Shown here piece by piece: positions 48,932 through 57,406 of a stretch of 64,000 bases of DNA; position 1 is the first letter of the stretch; each line of letters starts with the position of its first letter. This stretch comes from Pseudaquabacterium pictum (GTDB lineage: Bacteria > Pseudomonadota > Gammaproteobacteria > Burkholderiales > Burkholderiaceae_C): NCBI RefSeq assembly GCF_005403045.1, contig NZ_BJCL01000018.1, forward strand, positions 38,425 to 102,424, given 5' to 3'. The position numbers and the translations under genes were made by a program. The notes beneath the pieces are model-generated. The model saw nothing but the letters and a program-made list of their open reading frames with translations. It was not told the origin of the DNA and made no database searches.

Positions 48932-50878
48932 ATGTTCCTGAACGACCAAGAAACAGCCATCGACCTACTGCACTACGAGGCCATTGCGCGGACCGTGGTC
49001 CGCTTCATCAACGAAACACCGCGCGCCCCGGTCACCATCGGCGTACATGGCGACTGGGGCGCCGGCAAGTCCAGCGTCCTCAAGATGACAGAGGCCGCGT
49101 TCCAAGGCAAGGATCGAGTTCTCTGCCTCTGGTTCAACGGTTGGACTTTCGAGGGCTTCGAGGACGCCAAGACCGTCGTCCTCGAAACGATCGTCGATGA
49201 ACTCCGGCGCTCTCGCCCCATGTCGACAAAGGTCGCCGAAGCAGCGAAAAAGGTTCTGCGGAGAGTCGACTGGTTAAAGCTGGCTCGAAAGGCCGGTGGC
49301 ATGGTGTTCGCGGCTGCAACCGGGATTCCCACGGTCGAGCAACTGCGCGACGTTGTCGGCGCAGTCACGGACTTCGTTAAGAAGCCCCAGGATCATGTGA
49401 CGGCCGACGATCTGAAGAAGGTGGCCGCCGAAGCGCAAGAGGTTCTGAAAGAGGCTCCGAAGGATGCCGAGCGTCTCCCCGAGCACATCCACGCCTTTAG
49501 GAAGGAATTCAACGAACTGCTCGAGGCCGCAGACCTTGATCGCCTCGTCGTGATTATCGACGACCTCGACCGGTGTCTTCCCAAGACGGCGATCGCCACG
49601 CTCGAGGCCATCCGGCTGTTCCTGATGGTCGAACGTACTGCTTTCGTCATCGGTGCCGACGAAGTCATGATCGAGTACGCGGTCAGGGAGCACTTCCCCG
49701 ATCTGCCGCCGAGCTCCGGACCATTGAGTTACGCGAGGAACTACCTGGAAAAGCTTATCCAGGTGCCATTCCGCGTACCAGCATTGGGCCTTGCAGAGAC
49801 CCGGGCCTACATCACACTGCTGCTGGTAGAGCTGGGACTGCCGGCCGGCGACGAGCGCTTCCAGAAGCTGTTGACCGCCGCGCGTGAGGACATGAAGCGC
49901 CCTTGGCAGAGCCGTGGCCTGGACATGCGACAGCTGCAGGAAGCTGTCGGTTCACCACTTCCGGAGGAAGTTCGCCAGGCGCATGCGATCGGCGCCGTCC
50001 TGACAAAGATATTGACGGAGGGGACGCACGGGAACCCTCGCCAGATCAAGCGGTTCCTCAACACAATGATGTTGCGGCAGGCCATCGCCAACGAACGCGG
50101 GTTCGGCGCGGAAATCAAACTCCCCGTGCTCGGCAAGATCATGCTGGCGGAGCGCTTCTATCCGGACTTCTACAAGCAGCTCGCCCAGCTCGCGACGGTT
50201 GAAACCGGCAAGCCTGCAGCCCTTGCACAGCTCGAGCGAACGCTCAATCACAGCGGTGCCGCCGACGCAAAGCTCGGCACCGGTGCCAAGAAAGTCGGGG
50301 CGAAGAACGAAGAGGTCGAGGTGCTGACGCAGGAAGTGGCTGATTGGTCCAAGAACGAATGGATCCGGGGCTGGGCATCGATGGATCCGACGCTCACCGA
50401 TGTTGACCTGCGGCCGTACGTGTTTGTCACGCGCGACAAGCGCGGAGCTGTCGGGGGATTTGCAGGTTCGGCGCACCTCGAGAGCGTCGTGGAACGGCTC
50501 ATGGGTGGAAAACTGGTCGCGAGAGGCGCGGTTGCCGAAGTGGCCAAGCTCTCCGCACAGGAACTGGATGAGGTCTTCGGCGCTGTCAGCGACCAGGTGC
50601 TACAGGTGGACGACCTAAAGACCGAACCCAAGGGGATCCAAGGGCTGCTGGTCCTAGCCGAGCGCAGTGCTGAGATGGAAAGACGATTGTTGGACTTTGC
50701 AAAGGCGCTGGACATCTCCAAAGTCGGCGTCTGGCCAGTGGGCATGGTCGCGACCGTAAAGGCCCCCGCGCTTGTCACGGAGGCCAAAGCAATTCTTGCA
50801 TCCTGGGGTGAACAGGAGGGCAACTCGACCCTGAAGCATGGCGTCAAGGCCATGGGTTTGCTCGCAAAGAAAGCGTGA
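48932..50878 (+). CDS. qatA: QatA-like KAP-family P-loop ATPase
   Basis: 648 residues from ATG 48932 (FLNDQETAIDLL). The KAP NTPase fold shows Walker A GDWGAGKS (40-47) and Walker B VVIIDDLDRC (206-215). Between them is a ~140-residue insertion with helices. In the QatABCD anti-phage system QatA is the ATPase that senses or relays phage infection. It is the first of four same-strand genes; the 113 bases after hsdR contain its promoter region. Confidence 0.9.
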   Translation: MFLNDQETAIDLLHYEAIARTVVRFINETPRAPVTIGVHGDWGAGKSSVLKMTEAAFQGKDRVLCLWFNGWTFEGFEDAKTVVLETIVDELRRSRPMSTKVAEAAKKVLRRVDWLKLARKAGGMVFAAATGIPTVEQLRDVVGAVTDFVKKPQDHVTADDLKKVAAEAQEVLKEAPKDAERLPEHIHAFRKEFNELLEAADLDRLVVIIDDLDRCLPKTAIATLEAIRLFLMVERTAFVIGADEVMIEYAVREHFPDLPPSSGPLSYARNYLEKLIQVPFRVPALGLAETRAYITLLLVELGLPAGDERFQKLLTAAREDMKRPWQSRGLDMRQLQEAVGSPLPEEVRQAHAIGAVLTKILTEGTHGNPRQIKRFLNTMMLRQAIANERGFGAEIKLPVLGKIMLAERFYPDFYKQLAQLATVETGKPAALAQLERTLNHSGAADAKLGTGAKKVGAKNEEVEVLTQEVADWSKNEWIRGWASMDPTLTDVDLRPYVFVTRDKRGAVGGFAGSAHLESVVERLMGGKLVARGAVAEVAKLSAQELDEVFGAVSDQVLQVDDLKTEPKGIQGLLVLAERSAEMERRLLDFAKALDISKVGVWPVGMVATVKAPALVTEAKAILASWGEQEGNSTLKHGVKAMGLLAKKA

Positions 50879-50885
50879 TGGGGCC

Positions 50886-51767
50886 ATGGGTACATCCAAA
50901 GGATACGGCGGCCCCCCGAATGGGCTCGTGCCCAGTTGGCTCGCGACTGGCGGCGAGGGAGACGGGGATACGGACGGACAAGCCCAAGCGGGCGGTGATG
51001 GGGACGGCGCAGGCGATGACGTGGCGCAGCCACAGCACGATGGCACTTCGGCAGCCGCTGCGGGCGGATTCACGGCCGCCCGCACCGCCTTCACGCGCTT
51101 CTCGAAGACAGGCAGTTCAAGCACGCTCGGCGCGGCGATGGCGGCCTATGTCGGCGGTGGCAGTGGCCGAAGCGGAGGAGCCAGCGGCGGTGCTGGCGGC
51201 GCACGTCGTGCAGCACAACGCATGGGGTCGTCTCGTGCATCGGGCGCAAAGCTTTTGGGGGTCGTCAGGGACTTCCAGGCAATCGGGCCGGTCGACACGC
51301 TACGGCAACTTGACCTCGAGGGCATGGCCAATCAGCCGGCCTCGGAGGTGTTCCTCGCGATGCTGGAGTTTCTATGCCCACCCGGCGGGGCCATCGACGA
51401 GGCAATCTCTCGGCAGGCGATGCTTGAGGCTATCGGCAATCTGGACCAAGTGGCGCCGACAGCGTTCGCGCAGCTCTCGACGGAACAGCTGCGAGAGTTC
51501 TTTCTTGATTTCATTGCGTTGTCGATCGAGGGCAGGGTGATCGCCGACATCGGAGCGCGCGGAATCACGCTTTCTGCCGATATTCCGACAGTTGAGCGTG
51601 CCCACGAACAACTTCATGACTTCATCGAAGGATGCTGTCGAGTCCATCTGACCGGCCTCCTCACCGGGCTTGAGGCACTGAGCAATCGAGATGTCGAGCA
51701 GAGATCGAACGAGATCTACGAGGCTGCCTTCTCGCTGATCGCGGATGCCGGAGAGGATGCGCAATGA
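50886..51767 (+). CDS. qatB: QatB-like protein
   Basis: 293 residues from ATG 50886. The N-terminus starts GTSKGYGGPPNGLVPSWL, followed by a Gly/Ala/Asp-rich linker (about 25-60) and a helical C-terminal domain (about 130-290). QatB has no known enzymatic fold; the assignment rests on the N-terminal signature and on the gene order with QatA, QatC and QatD. It begins 7 bases after the qatA stop. Confidence 0.85.
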   Translation: MGTSKGYGGPPNGLVPSWLATGGEGDGDTDGQAQAGGDGDGAGDDVAQPQHDGTSAAAAGGFTAARTAFTRFSKTGSSSTLGAAMAAYVGGGSGRSGGASGGAGGARRAAQRMGSSRASGAKLLGVVRDFQAIGPVDTLRQLDLEGMANQPASEVFLAMLEFLCPPGGAIDEAISRQAMLEAIGNLDQVAPTAFAQLSTEQLREFFLDFIALSIEGRVIADIGARGITLSADIPTVERAHEQLHDFIEGCCRVHLTGLLTGLEALSNRDVEQRSNEIYEAAFSLIADAGEDAQ

Positions 51768-53137
51768 GTCCGCACACCATAGTGGCTAGGCTCGGGGTAT
51801 CAGACACTGAAACTGTTGTTCCCGGACATGTCGGCGCGCATGTCACCGAGATCAACTTCATCGACAACTATGACCGCCTCGAGTTCGGCCTTGGCCAAGC
51901 GCTAGATCAACTCGACGTGCTCGGCCTCGTTCCGGGCGAGTGCGCGATCGACCTTGCCCTTGTTGCTGCAACAGTGGTTGCTGCGGACACGCGGATCTCC
52001 CGCGAGACAGAGGCCCAAGACGGGTGGACGCGCGAGATCGAGATCTCTGTCCCTGTCGCCGAGCCGGCGGTGTGGGTGCAGGTCTCCTCGCTGCTTCAGA
52101 CCGCGTTGAACTTTCTCACCGGTGACAAGTGGGCCTTGCAGTTCCGTGCTCGTCCGCCATCCAGGGATCGTCTGGCGCCGATCACCGAGAATCTCCGGAC
52201 GGCGCACCCCGACTGCGTTTGCCTCTTCTCAGGGGGCCTCGATAGCTTCATCGGAGCGATCGACCTTTTCGCTGCCGGCGCGACGCCGCTGTTGATCAGC
52301 CACTACTGGGATGGCATCACGAGCCAGCACCAAAAAATGTGTGCCGAGAGAATGAAGGCGAGGTTTGCAGCATCTGAGTTCAATCACATTCGGGCACGCG
52401 TCGGTTTCCCAACGGATACCGTCGATGATTCCCCTGTAGAGGACACGCTACGTGGGCGTTCCTTCATGTTTTTCGCACTTGCCGCGCTGGCCGCCGATGC
52501 TATGGGCGGTGACGTCACCATCCACGTGCCCGAGAATGGATGGATATCGCTCAACGTGCCGTTGGATCCGCTGCGCCTCGGGTCGCTGAGCACCCGGACG
52601 ACACACCCGTTCTACATGGCGCGCATGAATGAGCTGCTGACGGCACTTGGTATTCGCGCGCGTCTTCTGAATCGATATGCGTTCCAAACCAAAGGCCAGA
52701 TGGCGCGCGCATGCGTCGACTACGAGTTCTTGGCATCCTATGCCAAGGAGACGATGTCCTGCTCCTCGCCCGGCAAGACTCGCTTTGCGAAGGACGAATC
52801 GCAGCGCCAACCCAAGCACTGCGGCTACTGCGTCCCATGTCTCATTCGGCGAGCGTCGCTGCTTGCGGGCGGAATCGAAGATGCGACCCCCTATCAATTG
52901 CCCGACCTCCGCGCTCAAGTGATTGACACGGATAAGGCCGAGGGTAGCCATATTCGGTCGTTCCAACTGGCGATCTCCAGGCTGCGGCACAAGCCGCAGA
53001 GCGCGCGCTTCGACATCCACCGGCCCGGGCCGCTGAGCGATCATATGGGTGAACTTCAGGCCTACACCGACGTGTACGTGGCTGGTCTTGAGGAGGTGGC
53101 CCGTCTTCTCGACGGAGTCCGGGCAGAACCCTTATGA
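51764..53137 (+). CDS. qatC: QatC, QueC-like PP-loop enzyme
   Basis: 457 residues. The PP-loop SGGLDS (156-161) is the ATP-pyrophosphatase signature shared with 7-cyano-7-deazaguanine synthase QueC. Near the C-terminus HCGYCVPCLIRR together with an upstream Cys (MSCSSPGK) forms the zinc site. An N-terminal ~145-residue domain is specific to QatC. It may modify a protein or base in response to phage. Overlaps qatB by four bases. Confidence 0.93.
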   Translation: MSPHTIVARLGVSDTETVVPGHVGAHVTEINFIDNYDRLEFGLGQALDQLDVLGLVPGECAIDLALVAATVVAADTRISRETEAQDGWTREIEISVPVAEPAVWVQVSSLLQTALNFLTGDKWALQFRARPPSRDRLAPITENLRTAHPDCVCLFSGGLDSFIGAIDLFAAGATPLLISHYWDGITSQHQKMCAERMKARFAASEFNHIRARVGFPTDTVDDSPVEDTLRGRSFMFFALAALAADAMGGDVTIHVPENGWISLNVPLDPLRLGSLSTRTTHPFYMARMNELLTALGIRARLLNRYAFQTKGQMARACVDYEFLASYAKETMSCSSPGKTRFAKDESQRQPKHCGYCVPCLIRRASLLAGGIEDATPYQLPDLRAQVIDTDKAEGSHIRSFQLAISRLRHKPQSARFDIHRPGPLSDHMGELQAYTDVYVAGLEEVARLLDGVRAEPL

Positions 53138-53898
53138 GTGAACCCCCGTCCAAGAGGGCGAGATGGGTTGATTTTCACTGCCACCTCGACCTTTACTCGG
53201 ATCATGCAGAACTCATCGCCGAGTGTGATCGCGAGCGCGTTGCAACTCTGGCTGTGACGACGACGCCTAAAGCCTGGAAGCGCAACAGGGAGTTAGCCAC
53301 CGATGCGGTACTCGTGCGGGTCGCGTTGGGACTTCATCCGCAGCTTGTCGCCGAGCGAGCGGCAGAGATTGGCTTGTTCGAGAGCCTGCTCCCAGATGCC
53401 AGGTACGTGGGCGAAGTAGGGCTCGACGCCAGCCCTCGGTTCTATCGGAGCTTTGACGCTCAGGAGCACGTGTTCGAGCGGATCCTGAGAATGTGCGCGG
53501 AGCAGGGCAACAAGATCCTGACAGTGCACAGCGTCCGTGCGGTTTCGAAGGTCTTGCAGCACCTGGAGAGAGCATTGCCAACAGATCGTGGGCATGTCGT
53601 GCTTCACTGGTTCACCGGCTCTGCTTCTGAGGCTCGACGTGCCGTTGATCGCGGTTACTACTTTTCGGTTAATTCCGAGATGCTTAAGTCACCAAAGCAT
53701 CGCGCTCTGGTGGAGCAGCTACCCGCGGATCGGTTACTCACCGAGACCGACGGCCCATTCGTCTTGTCGGAAGGCGTTCCCGTGAGGCCGCTGGCCGTGG
53801 CTGAGACCGTCGTCGAGTTGGCGACGGTGAGAGGTGTGAGTCCACACGACATGGAAGCCCAGATCCTGGCGAACCTATTGACTCTGGTGAGTCAGTGA
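53134..53898 (+). CDS. qatD: QatD, TatD-like metal-dependent DNase
   Basis: 254 residues with the TatD signature: DFHCHLD (His15, His17), GEVGLDASP, HSVRAV, HWFTG and TETDGPF, all metal ligands of the amidohydrolase-type barrel. In the Qat system QatD is needed for phage defence and is thought to degrade DNA. It overlaps qatC by four bases; the next gene is on the opposite strand. Confidence 0.93.
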   Translation: MSEPPSKRARWVDFHCHLDLYSDHAELIAECDRERVATLAVTTTPKAWKRNRELATDAVLVRVALGLHPQLVAERAAEIGLFESLLPDARYVGEVGLDASPRFYRSFDAQEHVFERILRMCAEQGNKILTVHSVRAVSKVLQHLERALPTDRGHVVLHWFTGSASEARRAVDRGYYFSVNSEMLKSPKHRALVEQLPADRLLTETDGPFVLSEGVPVRPLAVAETVVELATVRGVSPHDMEAQILANLLTLVSQ

Positions 53899-53919
53899 CT
53901 ACGCAATCACCCAACGATT

Positions 53920-54930
53920 TCAAACGACATCGACAGGCGCGACCAAGACCTTACGATATCGAGCAAGCGCAGCAGCATCGCTCAAGCCCAGCCATTCAGC
54001 CACTTGTTCTGGCTCGGTGCCGCGCCGCAGCTGGCGTAGCGCGAACGTATGACGCAGCTTGAAGCTGCCGCCCTCCGTGTCCGCCACGCCCGCAGCCGCC
54101 AGCACGGCCTTCGCGGCGGCGTATTGCGCGACCTTGCCCCAAGGGCGCCCGCCGCGCGCTGCTGGAAAGAGCGCGGTTCCTCCGATCTGCAACGCGCAGC
54201 GCGTGTCCAGCCAGGTGCGGAGTAATCGGCCTGCCCAAGGGGCGACGGGGGCTTCGCGCGCCGGAGTGCTGCCGCGCCTGGGCAGTCGAATCTTCCAGGG
54301 CAGCCCCGCAACGCGCGCGCCCTCGCACACCACGCCGTCCACCGTCGCCGCCCGAATGTCGCCGGGCGTCAAGCCGGCGCCAAGTTGCAAGGCCACCGCT
54401 GCCCGGTTGCGCAGGGCTTGCCAAGTGTGCGCCGGCGCGCCGGCGGCGACTGTTGCACTGGCCGGGTCCAGAAGCCACTGCACCAGGTGCCGAGCCTCGG
54501 CAGCATGAAGATGGTCAGGCAAAGGCGTCTTGTCGGCGGCATTGGCGTACCGCCAGTCGGGCGTGGCCATCAGCAATTCATGTGCAGCCGCGTTTCGCAC
54601 CGCACCTGTCGCCGCGGCACGATGGTGCTGCACAGCATCGGCCAGCATGAGCAGCCGCCAGGCGTGGCGGGCCGTCAGCTCATCCACGCCACCGCGGGAA
54701 TGCAAATAGGCCTCGAAATCTCCGGGCTTCAGGTCGTCCAGGTGAAGCCCTCTGCTGACACACCAGGCGGTGAGTGCGCCCCACATGCTGCGGTAGACGG
54801 CCACTGACGAGCGTTCGCGGATCGCCCCGAAATGCTCACGGGCGACCACCCACGATTCGAAGGCATCGAGATAGGCCTGCGGGCTGGCCAGTGTGGCGTC
54901 GTCAAATAGATCGCGGGTGTGAGTAGGCAT
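53920..54930 (-). CDS. Tyrosine-recombinase-like protein with altered active site
   Basis: 336 residues from ATG 54930 (MPTHTRDLFDD). The fold is that of a phage-integrase-type recombinase: a SAM-like core-binding domain (about 20-110) and a catalytic domain with LTPGDIR, FKLRHTFALRQL and LARYRKV. In the usual H-x-L-R-H box the first His is Phe, and the LGH box reads LGLSD, so two catalytic His are missing while Arg and Tyr remain. It may be an inactive DNA-binding partner or a diverged enzyme. It faces qatD, 21 bases apart. Confidence 0.8.
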   Translation of the reverse strand: MPTHTRDLFDDATLASPQAYLDAFESWVVAREHFGAIRERSSVAVYRSMWGALTAWCVSRGLHLDDLKPGDFEAYLHSRGGVDELTARHAWRLLMLADAVQHHRAAATGAVRNAAAHELLMATPDWRYANAADKTPLPDHLHAAEARHLVQWLLDPASATVAAGAPAHTWQALRNRAAVALQLGAGLTPGDIRAATVDGVVCEGARVAGLPWKIRLPRRGSTPAREAPVAPWAGRLLRTWLDTRCALQIGGTALFPAARGGRPWGKVAQYAAAKAVLAAAGVADTEGGSFKLRHTFALRQLRRGTEPEQVAEWLGLSDAAALARYRKVLVAPVDVV

Positions 54931-55029
54931 CGTGCAATTGCGTCCAGCGTTCCGCGACTCACTGTATCGATATCCCAAGCCGTTTGCCAGCGCCATGCGC
55001 ACGGCATCTCTGCGAACCTCAGGCTGGCT

Positions 55030-55101
55030 GAACTAACGGCAAGTGCGAATCTTTTGGAGGCGATTTCGTTCCCCGGACTCAATCGCGTTTGCTGTTAGTT
55101 C
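55030..55101. repeat. Structured inverted repeat upstream of the short recombinase gene
   Basis: Outer arms GAACTAACGGCAA (55030) and TTGCTGTTAGTTC (55089) pair at 12 of 13 positions; inner arms GCGATT (55060) and AATCGC (55081) pair perfectly. The right arm is followed by GGGCTTTTTTTC. The folded form resembles a bulged recombination hairpin but could also be an unusual terminator. The 397 bases around it (54931-55327) contain no gene that I can support. Confidence 0.65.
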
Positions 55102-55327
55102 GGGCTTTTTTTCAGCAGCGCTGACGGTCCTACCTGCGCACCTGTTGACACGACGCGTTGACAGCAAGCAGGAGGTCTTCGTCTCTCCGCGAGAGGGCAG
55201 CTTGCAATTGGTCCATACGGCCGTGGAGACGGATGGATGCAATGGTCGGCGGCTGGCTTAGTTGAACGGACTGGCGGCGCAATCTGACGAAGTCGACAGG
55301 TCGCAAGGCGATCGTGAAAGGAAGCAA

Positions 55328-55669
55328 ATGACAGTTGAAGTGGAGGCCTTTCCATTGCACCGTTTTCTGGGGCCGCTGGAACTCAAGGCCTTCGTGGCCG
55401 AGGGAGCGCCACAGAGCACGATTGCGGAACTGCGCAAGGCGCTGGTGTTCCTCGCAATGAGCCATGGTCTGAACTACCACCCGGCCAGCAATGGTCGGAT
55501 GGTCTTCAGTGGACCCGGGCCCTATCCGACACCGGGCGCGGAACTGCGAAGGCGGATGGCGTGCTGGCTGATGAGCCGCAACGCTGTCGTGCTGCTCAGC
55601 CTGAGCCGCATGGCGGCTGGTGGAGACACGCCGGCATTCTGCGTGCGCATCGAGGAGGCAGGCGGGTGA
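55328..55669 (+). CDS. Hypothetical protein
   Basis: 113 residues from ATG 55328, preceded by GAAAGGAAG, a good ribosome site. It has a globular composition (FLGPLELKAFVAEGAPQ, RKALVFLAMSHGLNYHPASN). I do not recognise the family. It stands between the recombinase and the IS630 remnant. Confidence 0.55.
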   Translation: MTVEVEAFPLHRFLGPLELKAFVAEGAPQSTIAELRKALVFLAMSHGLNYHPASNGRMVFSGPGPYPTPGAELRRRMACWLMSRNAVVLLSLSRMAAGGDTPAFCVRIEEAGG

Positions 55670-55738
55670 TGGTGAACCCCGGCAAAATTGGCACGCGGGC
55701 ACCGCTGATGCAAGTGTGGTGCGCGGCGTTTTCGGTAC

Positions 55739-56245
55739 TCATCCTGAGGCTGCTGCCAACGCAGCCATTGCCAGCGCGACCTTGGCCAGGATGTCCGAAG
55801 CGCTGGCGGTCCAGATGAATAGCTTGGGCTCGATGTTGTGCTGCGTGACGTACATGTCGATGGCCAATTCGAGTGCGAGTACGCTGGTGGAGCTGCCGCG
55901 GCGGATGCGCTTGTCGGTGATGTCGTGGAAGAAGCGCTCAACCATGTTCAGCCACGACGGGCCAGTAGGGGTGGCCTGCACGATGCGCGCCGCTATCTCC
56001 GCCATCACGCTGCCCGGGCGCGCGGAGCGCGGCGCGTCCTTGCTCAACGCTTCGATGCCACCCTCCAGGAAGCGGGAGCGCCACAGCGCCAATTGCCGCC
56101 TGTCCAGGCCGACGTCCGCGGCGATGTCCTGGTTCTGCATACCCTTGGCTGACAGCAACACGATGCGCGCACGCTGCTGTAGCCGTACGTCAATACGCTT
56201 GCGCCGCGACAGGTCTCGAAGCCCCCGCTCCGTCCGCGCTTCCAA
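55739..56245 (-). pseudogene. IS630-family transposase with internal deletion
   Basis: 168 codons in frame. The N-terminal helix-turn-helix part (SAKGMQNQDIAADVGLDR, LWRSRFLEGGIEAL) is joined directly at about residue 93 to the C-terminal end (PSWLNMVERFFHDITDKR). The middle ~180 residues of a normal ~350-residue IS630 protein, including the first catalytic Asp positions, are gone. It cannot be active. Confidence 0.88.
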
Positions 56246-56278
56246 CTCAATTGTCTTGGCAGCCCGAACCCCTCAAAA

Positions 56279-57406
56279 CTAGTCCTCCCTGGGTGCGTCC
56301 TGCGCTGCCGGCTCCGCATCAAACCACTCGGACTCGGCCGGCGCCACCCGGGCAAGTTCGCGCACGACCCAGTCCACATGGGCTTGGCGCTCCGCCTCCC
56401 GCAGTGCCTCGGGGTACACCTCCACGACGACCAGATTCCAGCGGCCATGCTCCTGTACCTCGCGGCTGACGATGACCTTCACCCGCACTGAGCCTCGGCC
56501 CAGGAACTGGGCCAAGCGCAGGCCAACCTCGTGGCTTTCGACGTGTAGTTCCAGCGGCTGTCCTCCCTTGGCCTTGAAATACTTGCGGACCTTCAGGTTG
56601 GCGGGAAGCATCGCCCGGCGCACGCGCAGCTTGATCGTCGAGCCTGCCAGGGAGTTTGAGGTAGTCGCCATTTCGCGCAACTCGCCCACGACCATCACGG
56701 GGCTCTCAAACGGCAGGTAGCTGCTGATGCCCACGACGTCGTCCCAGCGCACTTCGCCCTTCCGCGTCGTTGTGGGCGGTGTGTGAGGCTCGATTTCGGT
56801 GACCATCCGACGGACCCGGATCTCGTCATTGACGCCGACCAGCCGAAGGTCCAGATCCTCGTGCGTGCGGACGACACCCCGCTTCCGGGCCTGAAGAATC
56901 CTGCGGATGCTTTGCGTGTCCTTGTCTTTGGCCAACTGCGCCTGAAGGGGTGAAACGTCTGAAGCAAACTTCAGTTGCTCGGTGGGCATGGCCACACTTG
57001 TGGTGCTTGAGGCGGGGTCGGATCGAGCAAGGGCCTGTGCGCTGGACGGCTGAACAGGGGGGACCGCCGACTCGGGTTGAGCATTTGATTTCGGGACGGC
57101 AGGTGGGGGTGTAGACGGAGAATTCGGCCCCGTACTCACTTCGCGTGGGACGACTGCCAGACTCGTGAGTTCAAGACCTTTGTCTGCAGCGAGCCTGCCT
57201 GTCAGGACATTGGAACTGGCGGTTGCCGCATTGAGTTCATGCTTTTGCTGTTGGGCAAGAAGTGCCTGTTGCAGATGAGCGATCAAGAAGCGCCCGTCAG
57301 GCGAGTGCGGTAGCTCAGACCATCGCAGCGTATGCGCCGGACTTGCTGGCTGTACAGGATCAAGTCGCCCTTCGAGGAAGGCATGATGGAGACGTTCTTC
57401 GTTCAT
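56279..57406 (-). CDS. Unknown protein, partner of the giant recombinase
   Basis: 375 residues. Residues 1-130 are Pro/Ser/Ala-rich and likely disordered; residues about 140-350 form an alpha/beta domain with many basic residues (KVRKYFKAKGGQPLELHVES, VIVSREVQEHGRWNLVVVEV). I do not recognise the family. Its start overlaps the stop of the giant recombinase by four bases, so the two are translated together and probably work together. A DNA-binding or accessory role is inferred. Confidence 0.8.
   Translation of the reverse strand: MNEERLHHAFLEGRLDPVQPASPAHTLRWSELPHSPDGRFLIAHLQQALLAQQQKHELNAATASSNVLTGRLAADKGLELTSLAVVPREVSTGPNSPSTPPPAVPKSNAQPESAVPPVQPSSAQALARSDPASSTTSVAMPTEQLKFASDVSPLQAQLAKDKDTQSIRRILQARKRGVVRTHEDLDLRLVGVNDEIRVRRMVTEIEPHTPPTTTRKGEVRWDDVVGISSYLPFESPVMVVGELREMATTSNSLAGSTIKLRVRRAMLPANLKVRKYFKAKGGQPLELHVESHEVGLRLAQFLGRGSVRVKVIVSREVQEHGRWNLVVVEVYPEALREAERQAHVDWVVRELARVAPAESEWFDAEPAAQDAPRED

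Noticed and set aside
55030..55101. Integron attC site
   Set aside because: The fold is suggestive, but the conserved core-site heptamers do not fit (AACTAAC and GTTAGTT deviate from the consensus) and no integron integrase is present.
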